Assembly (NCBI RefSeq): GCF_001418105.1
Contig: NZ_LIQI01000024.1
Location: 124,001 to 188,000, forward strand
Length of the DNA: 64,000 nucleotides
Direction of reading: 5' to 3'
Source: Lacinutrix himadriensis
Lineage (GTDB): Bacteria; Bacteroidota; Bacteroidia; Flavobacteriales; Flavobacteriaceae
The notes below the pieces were generated by a model. It was not told the DNA's origin and made no database searches. It was given only the letters and a program-made list of their open reading frames with translations. Positions 28,928 to 37,294 of the stretch are shown piece by piece. The position numbers and the translations under genes are program-made. Numbering within the stretch: position 1 is the first letter of the stretch; each line of letters starts with the position of its first letter.

Positions 28928-30766
28928 ATGAATAAAAAAATAGCATTACTAATTGTCCTTGTAGGAATTACATTTTCATGTACTTCGCAATCCAAAAAAA
29001 CGGAAACAACTTCTAAAACAAAGCAACCTAATGTCATTGTAATTATTACAGATGATCAAGGATATGGAGATATTGGAGCGCATGGTAATACCTTGGTAAA
29101 AACGCCCGCTTTAGATAAGTTTCATGATGAATCTGTTCGTTTAACAGACTTTCATGTTGGGCCAACTTGTGCACCTTCAAGATCTGGTTTAATGACAGGT
29201 CGATATGCAGATAGAGTTGGTGTATGGCATACTATAGGAGGTGTTTCTATTTTAAGAAAAGACGAAGTTACTTTGGCTAATGTTTTTCAAGAAAATGGAT
29301 ACGAAACAGCAATGTTTGGTAAATGGCATTTAGGAGATACGTACCCTTCTAGACCTCAAGATAAAGGTTTTAAATACACTGTTTCCCATGGTGGAGGTGG
29401 TGTTGGTCAGACGCCAGATTATTGGGATAATGATTATTTTGATGATACTTATTTTAAAAATGGCGTACCTACAAAGTATGAAGGATATTGTACCGATGTT
29501 TGGTTTGATGAGGCTATAAAATATATTGAAGATAAAAAGGATGCACCATTTTTCGCATATATTTCTACTAATGCACCGCATCTACCTTATAATGTTCCAG
29601 AAGCATATTATAATAAATACAAAGATTTAGACATTCCAGAGTTTCAGAAAATATTTTACGGAATGATTACCAATGTAGATGACAACTTTGCGAAGCTTCA
29701 AAAGAAATTGGAAGATTTAAATATTGCAGATAATACCATCCTTATTTTTATGACAGATAACGGAACCGCTTCGGGTTATAAAACAGTTGGTGGTAAGTTA
29801 TACGGTTTTAATGGTGGAATGAAAGGAACAAAGAACAGTGAATATGAAGGTGGACACAGAGTGCCATTTTTTATATCGTATCCAGATAAGAATATTACAG
29901 GAGGTAAAGATGTTACCGACTTAACTGCGCATTTAGATATTTTACCAACCTTAGCAACTTTATGTGGTTTAGAATTACCAGAAAGACAAAAGGAATTGGA
30001 TGGTTCTGATATCTCAACACTTCTTTTAGGAACGGAAAACACCATTGGTAGAGAATATTTAATTACAGATTCACAACGTGTTCAAAGTCCGATAAAATGG
30101 AGAAAAAGTGCCGTGATGTCAGATAAAATGAGATTGGTTAATGGAACAGAATTGTATGATGTGTCTACAGATCCTGGACAAGAAAAGGACTTAGCAGCGC
30201 AGTTTCCAGAGAAAGTAGAAAAAATGCGTGGCTATTATAATGAATGGTGGAGTTCTGTATCTACAGAATTTAATCAGTTTCCTATTATTGTTTTAGGTTC
30301 CGATAATCAAAATCCTATAGAATTAACGTGTCATGATACGCATGTACATGATTCTAAAATTCCTTGGAATCAGAATTATATTAGAGAAGCAAAAAAGAAT
30401 CCAATAGGAGGTGAATTTACTGTAGAGTTTGAACAATCTGGTACCTATACTATTGAATTAAGTAGATGGGCTTTTGAATCTGACTTAGCTATTAATGCTG
30501 CTGCAGAAGGAAGAGAAGGTACAATTTCAACCGAAGCTATTTCTGAAGGTAGAACGATGAACTTCAAATCTGGTGGTGTAAAAATTGGTGCTTGGGAACA
30601 AACTATGAATGTAACAAATGATGCAAAAGCATTAACATTTAAAGGAAACTTTACTAAAGGAGAAACAGATTTGAGTGCTTGGTTTACAACCGATGAAGAT
30701 GTGGATTGGGGAGCTTTTTATATTAGAGTTACAAGAGTATCGAAAGCGTTCTCTTTAATAGACTAA
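28928..30766 (+). CDS. Type-I sulfatase with C-terminal beta-domain, lipoprotein
   Basis: Sulfatase of 612 residues. The lipoprotein signal ends TFSC (Cys18). VIVIITDDQGYGDIGAHG holds metal ligands and GPTCAPSRSGLMTGRYAD the modifiable Cys81. MFGKWHLGDTYPSRPQ, SHGGGGVGQTP and STNAPHLPY place it in the same subgroup as the 10099 sulfatase. After the catalytic fold (about residue 450) comes a 150-residue domain (ELTCHDTHVHDS, GGEFTVEFEQSGTYTIEL, DWGAFYIRVTRV) that looks like a beta-sandwich and is absent from 10099. Such domains accompany some sulfatases and may bind glycan (inference). It is followed by a 99-bp gap and the DUF1800 gene. Confidence 0.93.
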   Translation: MNKKIALLIVLVGITFSCTSQSKKTETTSKTKQPNVIVIITDDQGYGDIGAHGNTLVKTPALDKFHDESVRLTDFHVGPTCAPSRSGLMTGRYADRVGVWHTIGGVSILRKDEVTLANVFQENGYETAMFGKWHLGDTYPSRPQDKGFKYTVSHGGGGVGQTPDYWDNDYFDDTYFKNGVPTKYEGYCTDVWFDEAIKYIEDKKDAPFFAYISTNAPHLPYNVPEAYYNKYKDLDIPEFQKIFYGMITNVDDNFAKLQKKLEDLNIADNTILIFMTDNGTASGYKTVGGKLYGFNGGMKGTKNSEYEGGHRVPFFISYPDKNITGGKDVTDLTAHLDILPTLATLCGLELPERQKELDGSDISTLLLGTENTIGREYLITDSQRVQSPIKWRKSAVMSDKMRLVNGTELYDVSTDPGQEKDLAAQFPEKVEKMRGYYNEWWSSVSTEFNQFPIIVLGSDNQNPIELTCHDTHVHDSKIPWNQNYIREAKKNPIGGEFTVEFEQSGTYTIELSRWAFESDLAINAAAEGREGTISTEAISEGRTMNFKSGGVKIGAWEQTMNVTNDAKALTFKGNFTKGETDLSAWFTTDEDVDWGAFYIRVTRVSKAFSLID

Positions 30767-30865
30767 TACGTTTATATTGATATAATTCTGATTTCACTAT
30801 ATGTAAAAGATACAGTATTAAACTTTCTTATTATTTTAATGTCTAAAAAGAAATAGATCTCTATT

Positions 30866-32257
30866 ATGAAGCAAAAACATATTCAACATTTATATAGTAG
30901 AGTTGGTTTTGGTATAAATTATAGAGATCTAGACGTTTTAAAACCGAAGTCAAAAAAAAATATTGTTTCTAACTTATTTTCTAATTCTAAAAAAGTTGTT
31001 CCGTTAGATATTGATGTAAGTGAATTTGAAATTTTTAAAAGCAAATCCGGCAAGCAATTAAAACTGGAATTAGGTAAAGAAGAAGTTAGAGAACTCCAAA
31101 AGAAAAGTAGAAAAAAAGTTAGAGAACTAAACTATGCTTGGATAAATAGACTCTCTGAAACCGATACTATTTTAAGAGAAAAAATGACCCTTTTTTGGGC
31201 GAATGTTTTTGTTTGTAGAGATAATCACATTTTGCATATTCAGCAATACAATAATGTTTTAAGAGAGAATGCTTTAGGGGATTTTAAAAGTTTTGTGAAA
31301 GCAATTTCTAAAGAACCTTCCATGATTAAGTATCTAAACTTAAAGCAAAATGTGAAGAAGAATCCTAACGAAAACTTTGCAAGAGAACTCATGGAGCTCT
31401 TTACTTTAGGTGTTGGAAATTATAAAGAACAAGACATTAAAGAATCTGCAAGAGCGTTTACGGGTTATAATTTTGATAAAAAAGGTGATTTTAAACTAGT
31501 CGAAAAAAAACACGATTTCGAATCTAAAACCTTTTTTGATAAAACTGGAAATTTTAATGGAGATGCTATTATTGATATCATTCTAGAGCAAAAACAATGT
31601 GCTAGATTTATTTGTAAAAAAGTATACACGTATTTTATCAACCCTAAAATTGATGAAAATAGATTAGAAGAAATCACCAATGTTTTTTATGAAGAATATA
31701 GTATTACTAATTTAATGCATTATATTTTTAGTTCCAATTGGTTTTATGAGGATAAAAATATTGGGGTGAAAATAAAATCTCCAATAGAACTATTAGTCGG
31801 TATACAAACAACAATTCCTTTTACATTTGAAAAGGAGCAACGTTTGCTTTATTTACAAAAAATGATGGGACAAACACTTTTGTACCCTGTAAATGTTGCT
31901 GGTTGGAAAGGGGATAAAAATTGGATAGATTCTAATACAATACTATTTAGGATGAAATTACCAGCAGTATTATTAAACAATGCGGTTATTAATCTAGAAG
32001 AAAAAGGAGATTTTGAAGATTCCTTTGAGGCGTATTATACGAAAAATAAAGGACGCAATAAGTATATTAAAACAGAAGTAAATTGGGATGCATTTGAGAA
32101 TGAATACGGTAAATTAACTCCTAAAGAATTACAACATCTTGTCATAACTTCCAAACTAGATGCGGATACACAACACTTATTAGATAGTTTGAAAATTAGA
32201 TCTAATAAATCGTTTTGTATTCAATTAATGTCCATTCCAGAATATCAACTTTGTTAA
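30866..32257 (+). CDS. DUF1800 family protein
   Basis: Protein of 463 residues of the DUF1800 family, for which I know no established biochemical function. The diagnostic segment is NFARELMELFTLGVGNYKEQDI followed by ESARAFTGYNFD (about residues 175-205). The N-terminus (HIQHLYSRVGFGINYRDL) matches the typical start of the family, and PVNVAGWKGDKNWIDS is conserved near residue 350. No clear signal peptide is seen. DUF1800 genes are very often followed by DUF1501 genes, as here (10-bp gap), implying a functional pair. The location at the end of a sulfatase/fucosidase operon suggests a role in processing or exporting something linked to polysaccharide use (inference). Confidence 0.9.
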   Translation: MKQKHIQHLYSRVGFGINYRDLDVLKPKSKKNIVSNLFSNSKKVVPLDIDVSEFEIFKSKSGKQLKLELGKEEVRELQKKSRKKVRELNYAWINRLSETDTILREKMTLFWANVFVCRDNHILHIQQYNNVLRENALGDFKSFVKAISKEPSMIKYLNLKQNVKKNPNENFARELMELFTLGVGNYKEQDIKESARAFTGYNFDKKGDFKLVEKKHDFESKTFFDKTGNFNGDAIIDIILEQKQCARFICKKVYTYFINPKIDENRLEEITNVFYEEYSITNLMHYIFSSNWFYEDKNIGVKIKSPIELLVGIQTTIPFTFEKEQRLLYLQKMMGQTLLYPVNVAGWKGDKNWIDSNTILFRMKLPAVLLNNAVINLEEKGDFEDSFEAYYTKNKGRNKYIKTEVNWDAFENEYGKLTPKELQHLVITSKLDADTQHLLDSLKIRSNKSFCIQLMSIPEYQLC

Positions 32258-32267
32258 TCCATACATC

Positions 32268-33457
32268 ATGAAAAGAAGAAATTTCATTAAACAAAGTACG
32301 TTAGCAAGTAGTTTATTTTTTGTACCCAATTTTGTAAAGCATTTGAGGATGTGGCTACTTCTAAATTGGGCTATAAAAAACTGGTAATTATTCAACTAGC
32401 AGGAGGTAATGATGGTTTAAATACCATTATTCCATATACCAATGATATTTATTATAAAAGCAGACCTGATTTAGCTATTCCTAAAGGAAGTGTTTTAAAG
32501 ATAAATGATGAAATAGGGTTTCATAAAAATCTTGGGCCACTTAAAGAATTATACGATCAAGGACATGTAACAATTATTAATAATGTTGGCTATCCAAATC
32601 CTAATAGATCTCATTTTAGATCTACAGATATTTGGCAATCTGCAAGTGGCTCTAACGAATATTTAAACACAGGTTGGTTGGGTAGATATATAGACGCCTA
32701 TGGTAAAGCTCCATATTCTGGTATTGAGTTAGATGATAGCCTTTCTTTAATTTTAAAAGGAGAAAATATTAACGGAATTGCCACAAGAAACCCAAAAATA
32801 TTTAATACAAATGCACAGACTCCGTATTTTAAAAAGGTACTAAATTATCAAACCGATGCGCATTTAAGTGAGCATAATTTAGGGTATTTATATAAAACCA
32901 TGATTGAGGCAAAATCATCTGCGAAATATATTTACGAAAAAACAAAAACGTCTAAGAGTAAGTTAGAATACCCAAATAATCCTTTTGCTAAACAATTAAA
33001 AACGACTGCAGAATTTATTAATTCTCATATAGAAAGTAAAGTATATTATGTTTCTATGGGCGGTTTTGATACCCATGCAAATCAAGAAAAAAAACAAGCA
33101 CAATTATTAAAAACCTACAGTGAAACTGTAGCTGTTTTTGTAGACGATTTAAAGAAAAACGATACCTTTAAAGATACTTTAATTGTTACGTTCTCCGAGT
33201 TTGGAAGACGAGTAAAACAAAATGCTGGTGGTGGTACAGACCATGGCGCAGCAAATAATGTTTTTATTATTGGTGACGATTTAAACAACAAAGGGTTTTA
33301 TAATGACATGCCTAATTTAAATCAATTAGATAAAAACGGAGACATTATTCATACCGTTGACTTTAGGAGTATTTACGCCACCATTCTAGATAAATGGTTA
33401 GAAGTTGATGACGTAAAAATCCTTAATAAGTCCTTTAGTAAATTAAATTTTATTTAG
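32268..33457 (+). pseudogene. DUF1501 family protein, split by a single-base frameshift
   Basis: The frame from ATG 32268 encodes a twin-arginine-like leader (MKRRNFIKQSTLASSLFFVP, then NFVK) and is then lost at about 32336-32339. The frame that continues reads AFEDVATSKLGYKKLVIIQL to the stop at 33457. Adding one A to the AAA at 32336-32338 restores a continuous protein of about 396 residues. DUF1501 proteins normally have a Tat leader and then a segment like VIIQLAGGNDGLNTIIPY, as seen here. DUF1501 belongs to the alkaline phosphatase/sulfatase-like superfamily; GGTDHGAANNVFIIG near the end is its metal-site-like motif. The rest of the frame is intact, so a sequencing error or very recent mutation is likely. 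The 3' end overlaps the convergent FGE gene by 8 bp. Confidence 0.88.
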
Positions 33458-34553
33458 AAGATAACATGTCTGGGGTTGCAACGGTTCTAAAACCCATGTG
33501 ATCAGACCCAGAATCTGTAGAAACCCCCATTTTTGCTGAAATTCTAAAACTAGCACAATAAGAAGCATGACATAAAAAAGAACCACCTTTCATTACGTGT
33601 TCTACTTCATAAGGGTTATTAGGATTGTAATGTTGATTGGCTCCTTTCGGATTTAAAAGTGGTTTAGAAGGATCTATTTCACTATAATATTTTACATTAA
33701 AGAAATCACTAGTAATTTCCCAAACATTTCCAGCCATATCATATAAACCAATACTGTTTGGGGTATAAGATTTTACAGGAGAAATAAATTCGAATCCGTC
33801 TTTAGGATCATTTGTAGTAGGAAATACACCTTGCCAAGTATTTGCGTTAGCATCTAAACGAGTAGGGTCATTTCCCCAAGTAAAAATAGCATCGGTATTA
33901 GAACCTTGTGCAGCAGACTCCCATTCGGCTTCTGTTGGTAAACGTCTGTTTGCCCATTCACAATAAGCCATTACATCTGGATATGCAACATGAACTACAG
34001 GATAATTGTCTTTACCTTCAATAGAAGATTCTGGACCTTCAGGGTGTTTCCAGTCTGCACCAGTTCTCCATGTCCACCATTGTCCGTAGTTTTCCATGTT
34101 TACCACAGCATTAACACTTTTATTAAAAATTAAACTACCAGGTTGTAGAATAGAATCATGAGGTTTTGGTGTGTTGGGTGGAAGTGCTTTTTTCATTTCT
34201 TCCCAATCAATTTGTCGTTCGGCAATAGTGACATATTTGGTAGCATCAACAAACTTTTTAAACTGCTTATTGGTAACTTCCGTAAGGTCCATGTAAAAAC
34301 CATCTACAGTTACCATATGCGCTGGTTTTTCTCTTGGCATGGCATAATTATCAGACGCTTTTGCACCTTGTAAAAATGTTTTTTGTTCCACCCAAATCAT
34401 GCCTTCTGGAGCTTCTGTTTTTGAAATCGTTTCTGTTTTTGAAGATGTAACTTCTTTGTCTTTACAATTTAAAATTGTAGATGAAATTACAAGAAGGAGT
34501 GAAAGATGAACTAGTTTTGTTTTAATAGTAGAATGATACATGTTATTATTCAT
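33450..34553 (-). CDS. Formylglycine-generating enzyme, exported lipoprotein (sulfatase maturation)
   Basis: SUMF1/FGE-family protein of 367 residues that should oxidise the CxPxR cysteine of sulfatases to formylglycine. The fold markers are GMIWVEQKTFLQGA (start of the FGE-sulfatase domain, about residue 50), DGFYMDLTEVTNKQFKKFV, RRLPTEAEWESAAQG, GLYDMAGNVWEIT and KGGSFLCHASYCASFRISA. Both redox/copper-binding cysteines of true FGE are present as Cys328 and Cys333 in CHASYC, and GSDHMGFR closes the site; many SUMF1-like structural relatives such as GldJ/GldK lack this pair. The N-terminus is a lipoprotein signal (ILNC, Cys30), so the enzyme acts outside the cytoplasm. All 11 sulfatases nearby have Cys motifs and are its likely substrates. 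It is convergent with, and overlaps, the DUF1501 gene. Confidence 0.92.
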   Translation of the reverse strand: MNNNMYHSTIKTKLVHLSLLLVISSTILNCKDKEVTSSKTETISKTEAPEGMIWVEQKTFLQGAKASDNYAMPREKPAHMVTVDGFYMDLTEVTNKQFKKFVDATKYVTIAERQIDWEEMKKALPPNTPKPHDSILQPGSLIFNKSVNAVVNMENYGQWWTWRTGADWKHPEGPESSIEGKDNYPVVHVAYPDVMAYCEWANRRLPTEAEWESAAQGSNTDAIFTWGNDPTRLDANANTWQGVFPTTNDPKDGFEFISPVKSYTPNSIGLYDMAGNVWEITSDFFNVKYYSEIDPSKPLLNPKGANQHYNPNNPYEVEHVMKGGSFLCHASYCASFRISAKMGVSTDSGSDHMGFRTVATPDMLSSK

Positions 34554-34820
34554 TTAAATGGAATTATTTATAATCTTTTGCTATTTGCAAATACAAGTAT
34601 GTTGAAGTCTTGTTTGCAATATAGCTATGTATTTCGCTTTTAAATACACACTTTTAATATTAGGTTTTGTTCTCTACAAAATAAGGATGTAATTTACAAT
34701 ATAAACTACGAATTTAATTAATTATTTTGGGGCAAATTTCAAAAACTTAAAACCATAGTTTGAAATGTAAAACTAAGGGATTATTTATACCATTTTTTCA
34801 ACCTAATAAGACTTATTTTT

Positions 34821-34849
34821 CAAATTTAACTGTAGGTAAAAACTTTCAA
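34821..34849 (-). promoter_or_regulatory. Candidate promoter for the FGE gene
   Basis: On the - strand TAAATTTG (complement of 34821-34828) matches the -7 box TAnnTTTG, with TTG (complement of 34847-34849) 18 nt upstream. It would give a long leader of about 260 nt before the FGE start, so it is only a tentative call. Confidence 0.3.
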
Positions 34850-35089
34850 AAATAAGCAGTTTAGCAGGTGTAAAACGTTTTTTGTCGTGATAAATGTGTT
34901 TTTTTATTAATTTTTTTTCATATTTATTTTTACTAATAATTGCATGTATTTTTTCCTTGTTTGATATGCTGTGAAATACAGTGATAGCTTTAATTTAGAT
35001 GATTTTTATACGGTTAGGTTTCTTTAATTTTTACATATCAATTATATATGAAGAAGTCCTGTTTTGTGTCCGTAAATTAAAATGTAACG

Positions 35090-35119
35090 TTGTGCTTTTT
35101 GAATATTTGCCTAGATTTG
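35090..35119 (+). promoter_or_regulatory. Consensus Bacteroidetes promoter
   Basis: TTG at 35090-35092 and TAGATTTG at 35112-35119 are separated by exactly 19 nt, an exact match to the flavobacterial consensus TTG-N19-TAnnTTTG. Transcription would start about 7 nt later, leaving a leader of roughly 27 nt before the ATG at 35153. Confidence 0.75.
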
Positions 35120-35152
35120 TTACATAATTTTAATTATTAAAGACTTACAAAT

Positions 35153-35608
35153 ATGAAGCTTAAACTTGTTTTTTTTAGTGTTATTTTTTTATTAATTACA
35201 GGAGTAGGAACGGCTCAAAATAAAAGTGGGGCGCCTAAGAGTATTATTAATAAAGATGTTGCTATCTCTAAATATCATGATCTTAAAGAGTTAGAGGATA
35301 TGCAAAAAGGGAAATTATTGGAGTTATATACCGAACGAATGGAAATCATTATTAAACTATTGCCATCCATTGCTTTCGGAATTAAACCAGGTATTACAAT
35401 GTCTAGTTTTGGTATTCCAGATTCCAAAGAGAATAGAAATGCATTGGAAGAGCATCATGAGGCGACTAGAAGTTACTTTGAAAATACCATTGCCTTTCAG
35501 AGTAGAATTTTGCCATACTCTGATAAAGCTAATTTAATAGCAGCTATTTTGTTTTATGAACAAGTTTTAAAGTCCCTGCATATTTACGGACAGGAAAATA
35601 AGTTTTAA
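35153..35608 (+). CDS. Small secreted protein of unknown function
   Basis: Protein of 151 residues with a clear Sec signal peptide (MKLKLVFFSVIFLLITG, ending GTAQ at residue 22). The mature part is predicted mostly helical (LKELEDMQKGKLLELYTERM, EEHHEATRSYFENTI) with no cysteine and no motif I recognise. It is preceded by a consensus promoter and followed by a strong hairpin terminator at 35729-35782, so it is probably a separate transcript. By position, upstream of a sprC-D-B-F-like cluster, it may correspond to one of the small genes at the head of the F. johnsoniae spr operon, but that is only positional inference. Confidence 0.8.
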   Translation: MKLKLVFFSVIFLLITGVGTAQNKSGAPKSIINKDVAISKYHDLKELEDMQKGKLLELYTERMEIIIKLLPSIAFGIKPGITMSSFGIPDSKENRNALEEHHEATRSYFENTIAFQSRILPYSDKANLIAAILFYEQVLKSLHIYGQENKF

Positions 35609-35728
35609 ATATAACTTCTAAAAAAAAACAGAGTAACTTGAATATAATTACACTTGTAAGAAAAGGATTTCAATATAATTTTAAATTTTTAAAGTTTATT
35701 TTCTAAGATTAGTTTGTTTAAATTTTGT

Positions 35729-35782
35729 AAAAGCCCGATTAACAGTCGTTTTATTACGTAAAAAGCTGTTAATCGGGCTTTT
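35729..35782 (+). terminator. Hairpin terminator with perfect 17-bp stem
   Basis: AAAAGCCCGATTAACAG (35729-35745) pairs perfectly with CTGTTAATCGGGCTTTT (35766-35782) around a 20-nt loop and is followed by a T-rich stretch. The A/T ends make it potentially bidirectional. It isolates the small secreted-protein gene from the next one. Confidence 0.85.
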
Positions 35783-35903
35783 CTATTTTTTATATTTTCA
35801 TTTTAAAATTTGTATTTCATCGATAATATTTGCATTACATGGAATTTCTTTCTAGATTTACCATCTTAATTAACCTACTTTGAATTATTAAATATTTTTC
35901 GTT

Positions 35904-37202
35904 ATGAAACATTTACCTAAAATCGTATCTATATTTCTTTTATTTATTGGTAGTGCCCTTGCGCAGCAGGAAAAAGGTGTCATAGGCAATAGCAATTGGT
36001 TAAGTTCTTGGACAGAATTTAGACCTGACCTCGTGGAATATAATGAGGCTAACGAAATTCTTACAGGAATCATTTCAACAGACACAAAATTACTAAAGCG
36101 AAATACCTATATGTTATTAGGTGACGTTTTTGTTACAAATGGTGCGGTGCTAACTATTGAACCAGGTACTGTTATTATTGGTGATTTTAAAACCAAAGGA
36201 TCGCTAACTATTACTAAAGGAGCTACCATAATCGCTAACGGTCTAGAAACAGATCCTATTATTTTTACCTCCAATAGAAGTGTGAAAAAAGCTGGAGATT
36301 GGGGAGGTATAATTATTCTTGGAGATGCACCAATTAATACGTACGGCAATGGCGTTTTAACGGGCTACAATTTTGCAACAGATGCTTCTATAGATATTAG
36401 CTATGGAGGAGAAAATCTAGAAAGTAATGCTGGGATTTTACGATATGTAAGAATAGAATATGCGGGTAAAAGAACAAGAGACGGTGATAATTTTAATGCA
36501 TTACTATTAGCAGGTGTGGGTACCGAAACAACAATTGATAATGTGATGGTAAGCTATTCTGCAGGTAATTCGTTTGATATATATGGTGGAGAACTATACT
36601 TAGAAAAATTGGTTTCTTATAAATCGAATCGTATCGACTATAACTTTAATTATGGAACGCAGAGTAATTTATTCAATTCGTTAGCAGTTCGATCTTCTTA
36701 TGTTTCTAGCTCTAAAGGATCCAGATGTCTAAATATTGCATCCTACGAAAAAGGAGAGGATGTTAGTTTTATTAAACAGGAAACTGCAGTAACGGCATTA
36801 AATTTAACATTGGTGAACATAAGTGATGATTTAGATTACGAAATTAAATTAGACCTAGTAAAGGAAGCTGTTTTTATAGGTAATGATGCATCTCTTAGTA
36901 TGAAAGAGAGCGTAATATCTGGTTTTAGTCCTGCCGTTTTAATCGATAATAGCGTTCGTGTGAATAACGAAAATTTAAAGAAAATAATGTTTCAAAAAAT
37001 GTATTTCAATAATTGTAATGGAAATATCTTTAAGGAGTATAATAGTGATAATGAAGATTTAGAAAACTGGTATGGTAACAGTAGTTTTTTTAATGTGTAT
37101 TCTAAAGGTCTCGATTCGGAAACATTTATTGATATTAAAAATGATAATAGACTAGACTTTAGACTTCGTATTAATAAAATTCTTGCATCTAATATTGATT
37201 AG
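35904..37202 (+). CDS. Secreted beta-helix-like protein
   Basis: Exported protein of 432 residues with signal peptide 1-21 (ending GSALAQ). The body has short repeated beta-strand turns (GAVLTIEPGTVIIGDF, GSLTITKGATIIANG, DPIIFTSN, GDWGGIIILGDAPI, LRYVRIEYAG), the usual look of a right-handed parallel beta-helix found on bacterial surface and secreted proteins. No catalytic motif and no type IX C-terminal signal is evident. It opens the run of same-strand genes leading to the SprB-like adhesin, 92 bp before the next gene. A role in the surface adhesin machinery is inferred from position only. Confidence 0.75.
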   Translation: MKHLPKIVSIFLLFIGSALAQQEKGVIGNSNWLSSWTEFRPDLVEYNEANEILTGIISTDTKLLKRNTYMLLGDVFVTNGAVLTIEPGTVIIGDFKTKGSLTITKGATIIANGLETDPIIFTSNRSVKKAGDWGGIIILGDAPINTYGNGVLTGYNFATDASIDISYGGENLESNAGILRYVRIEYAGKRTRDGDNFNALLLAGVGTETTIDNVMVSYSAGNSFDIYGGELYLEKLVSYKSNRIDYNFNYGTQSNLFNSLAVRSSYVSSSKGSRCLNIASYEKGEDVSFIKQETAVTALNLTLVNISDDLDYEIKLDLVKEAVFIGNDASLSMKESVISGFSPAVLIDNSVRVNNENLKKIMFQKMYFNNCNGNIFKEYNSDNEDLENWYGNSSFFNVYSKGLDSETFIDIKNDNRLDFRLRINKILASNID

Positions 37203-37294
37203 AATTCAACAATATAATATGGCCGTCTTAAATGCGGAAGCATGACGTTTAAATAAGCATATACTTTTAGTATTTGTCTTTAATAAGTAAGTGA

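Larger units (their letters stand above)
34554..35152. other. Gene-free AT-rich intergenic region
   Basis: About 600 bp between the divergent FGE gene and the small secreted-protein gene. No plausible gene, RNA or repeat was found. It separates the polysaccharide locus from the gliding/adhesin cluster and carries candidate promoters for both sides. Confidence 0.8.

Noticed and set aside
33450-34553. GldJ/GldK-type structural SUMF1 protein rather than an FGE
   Set aside because: The CHASYC segment has both catalytic cysteines, and the context is sulfatases rather than gld genes.
34554-35152. Possible small gene or RNA in the large intergenic gap
   Set aside because: Only AT-rich sequence without a convincing frame, start context or stable fold was seen.
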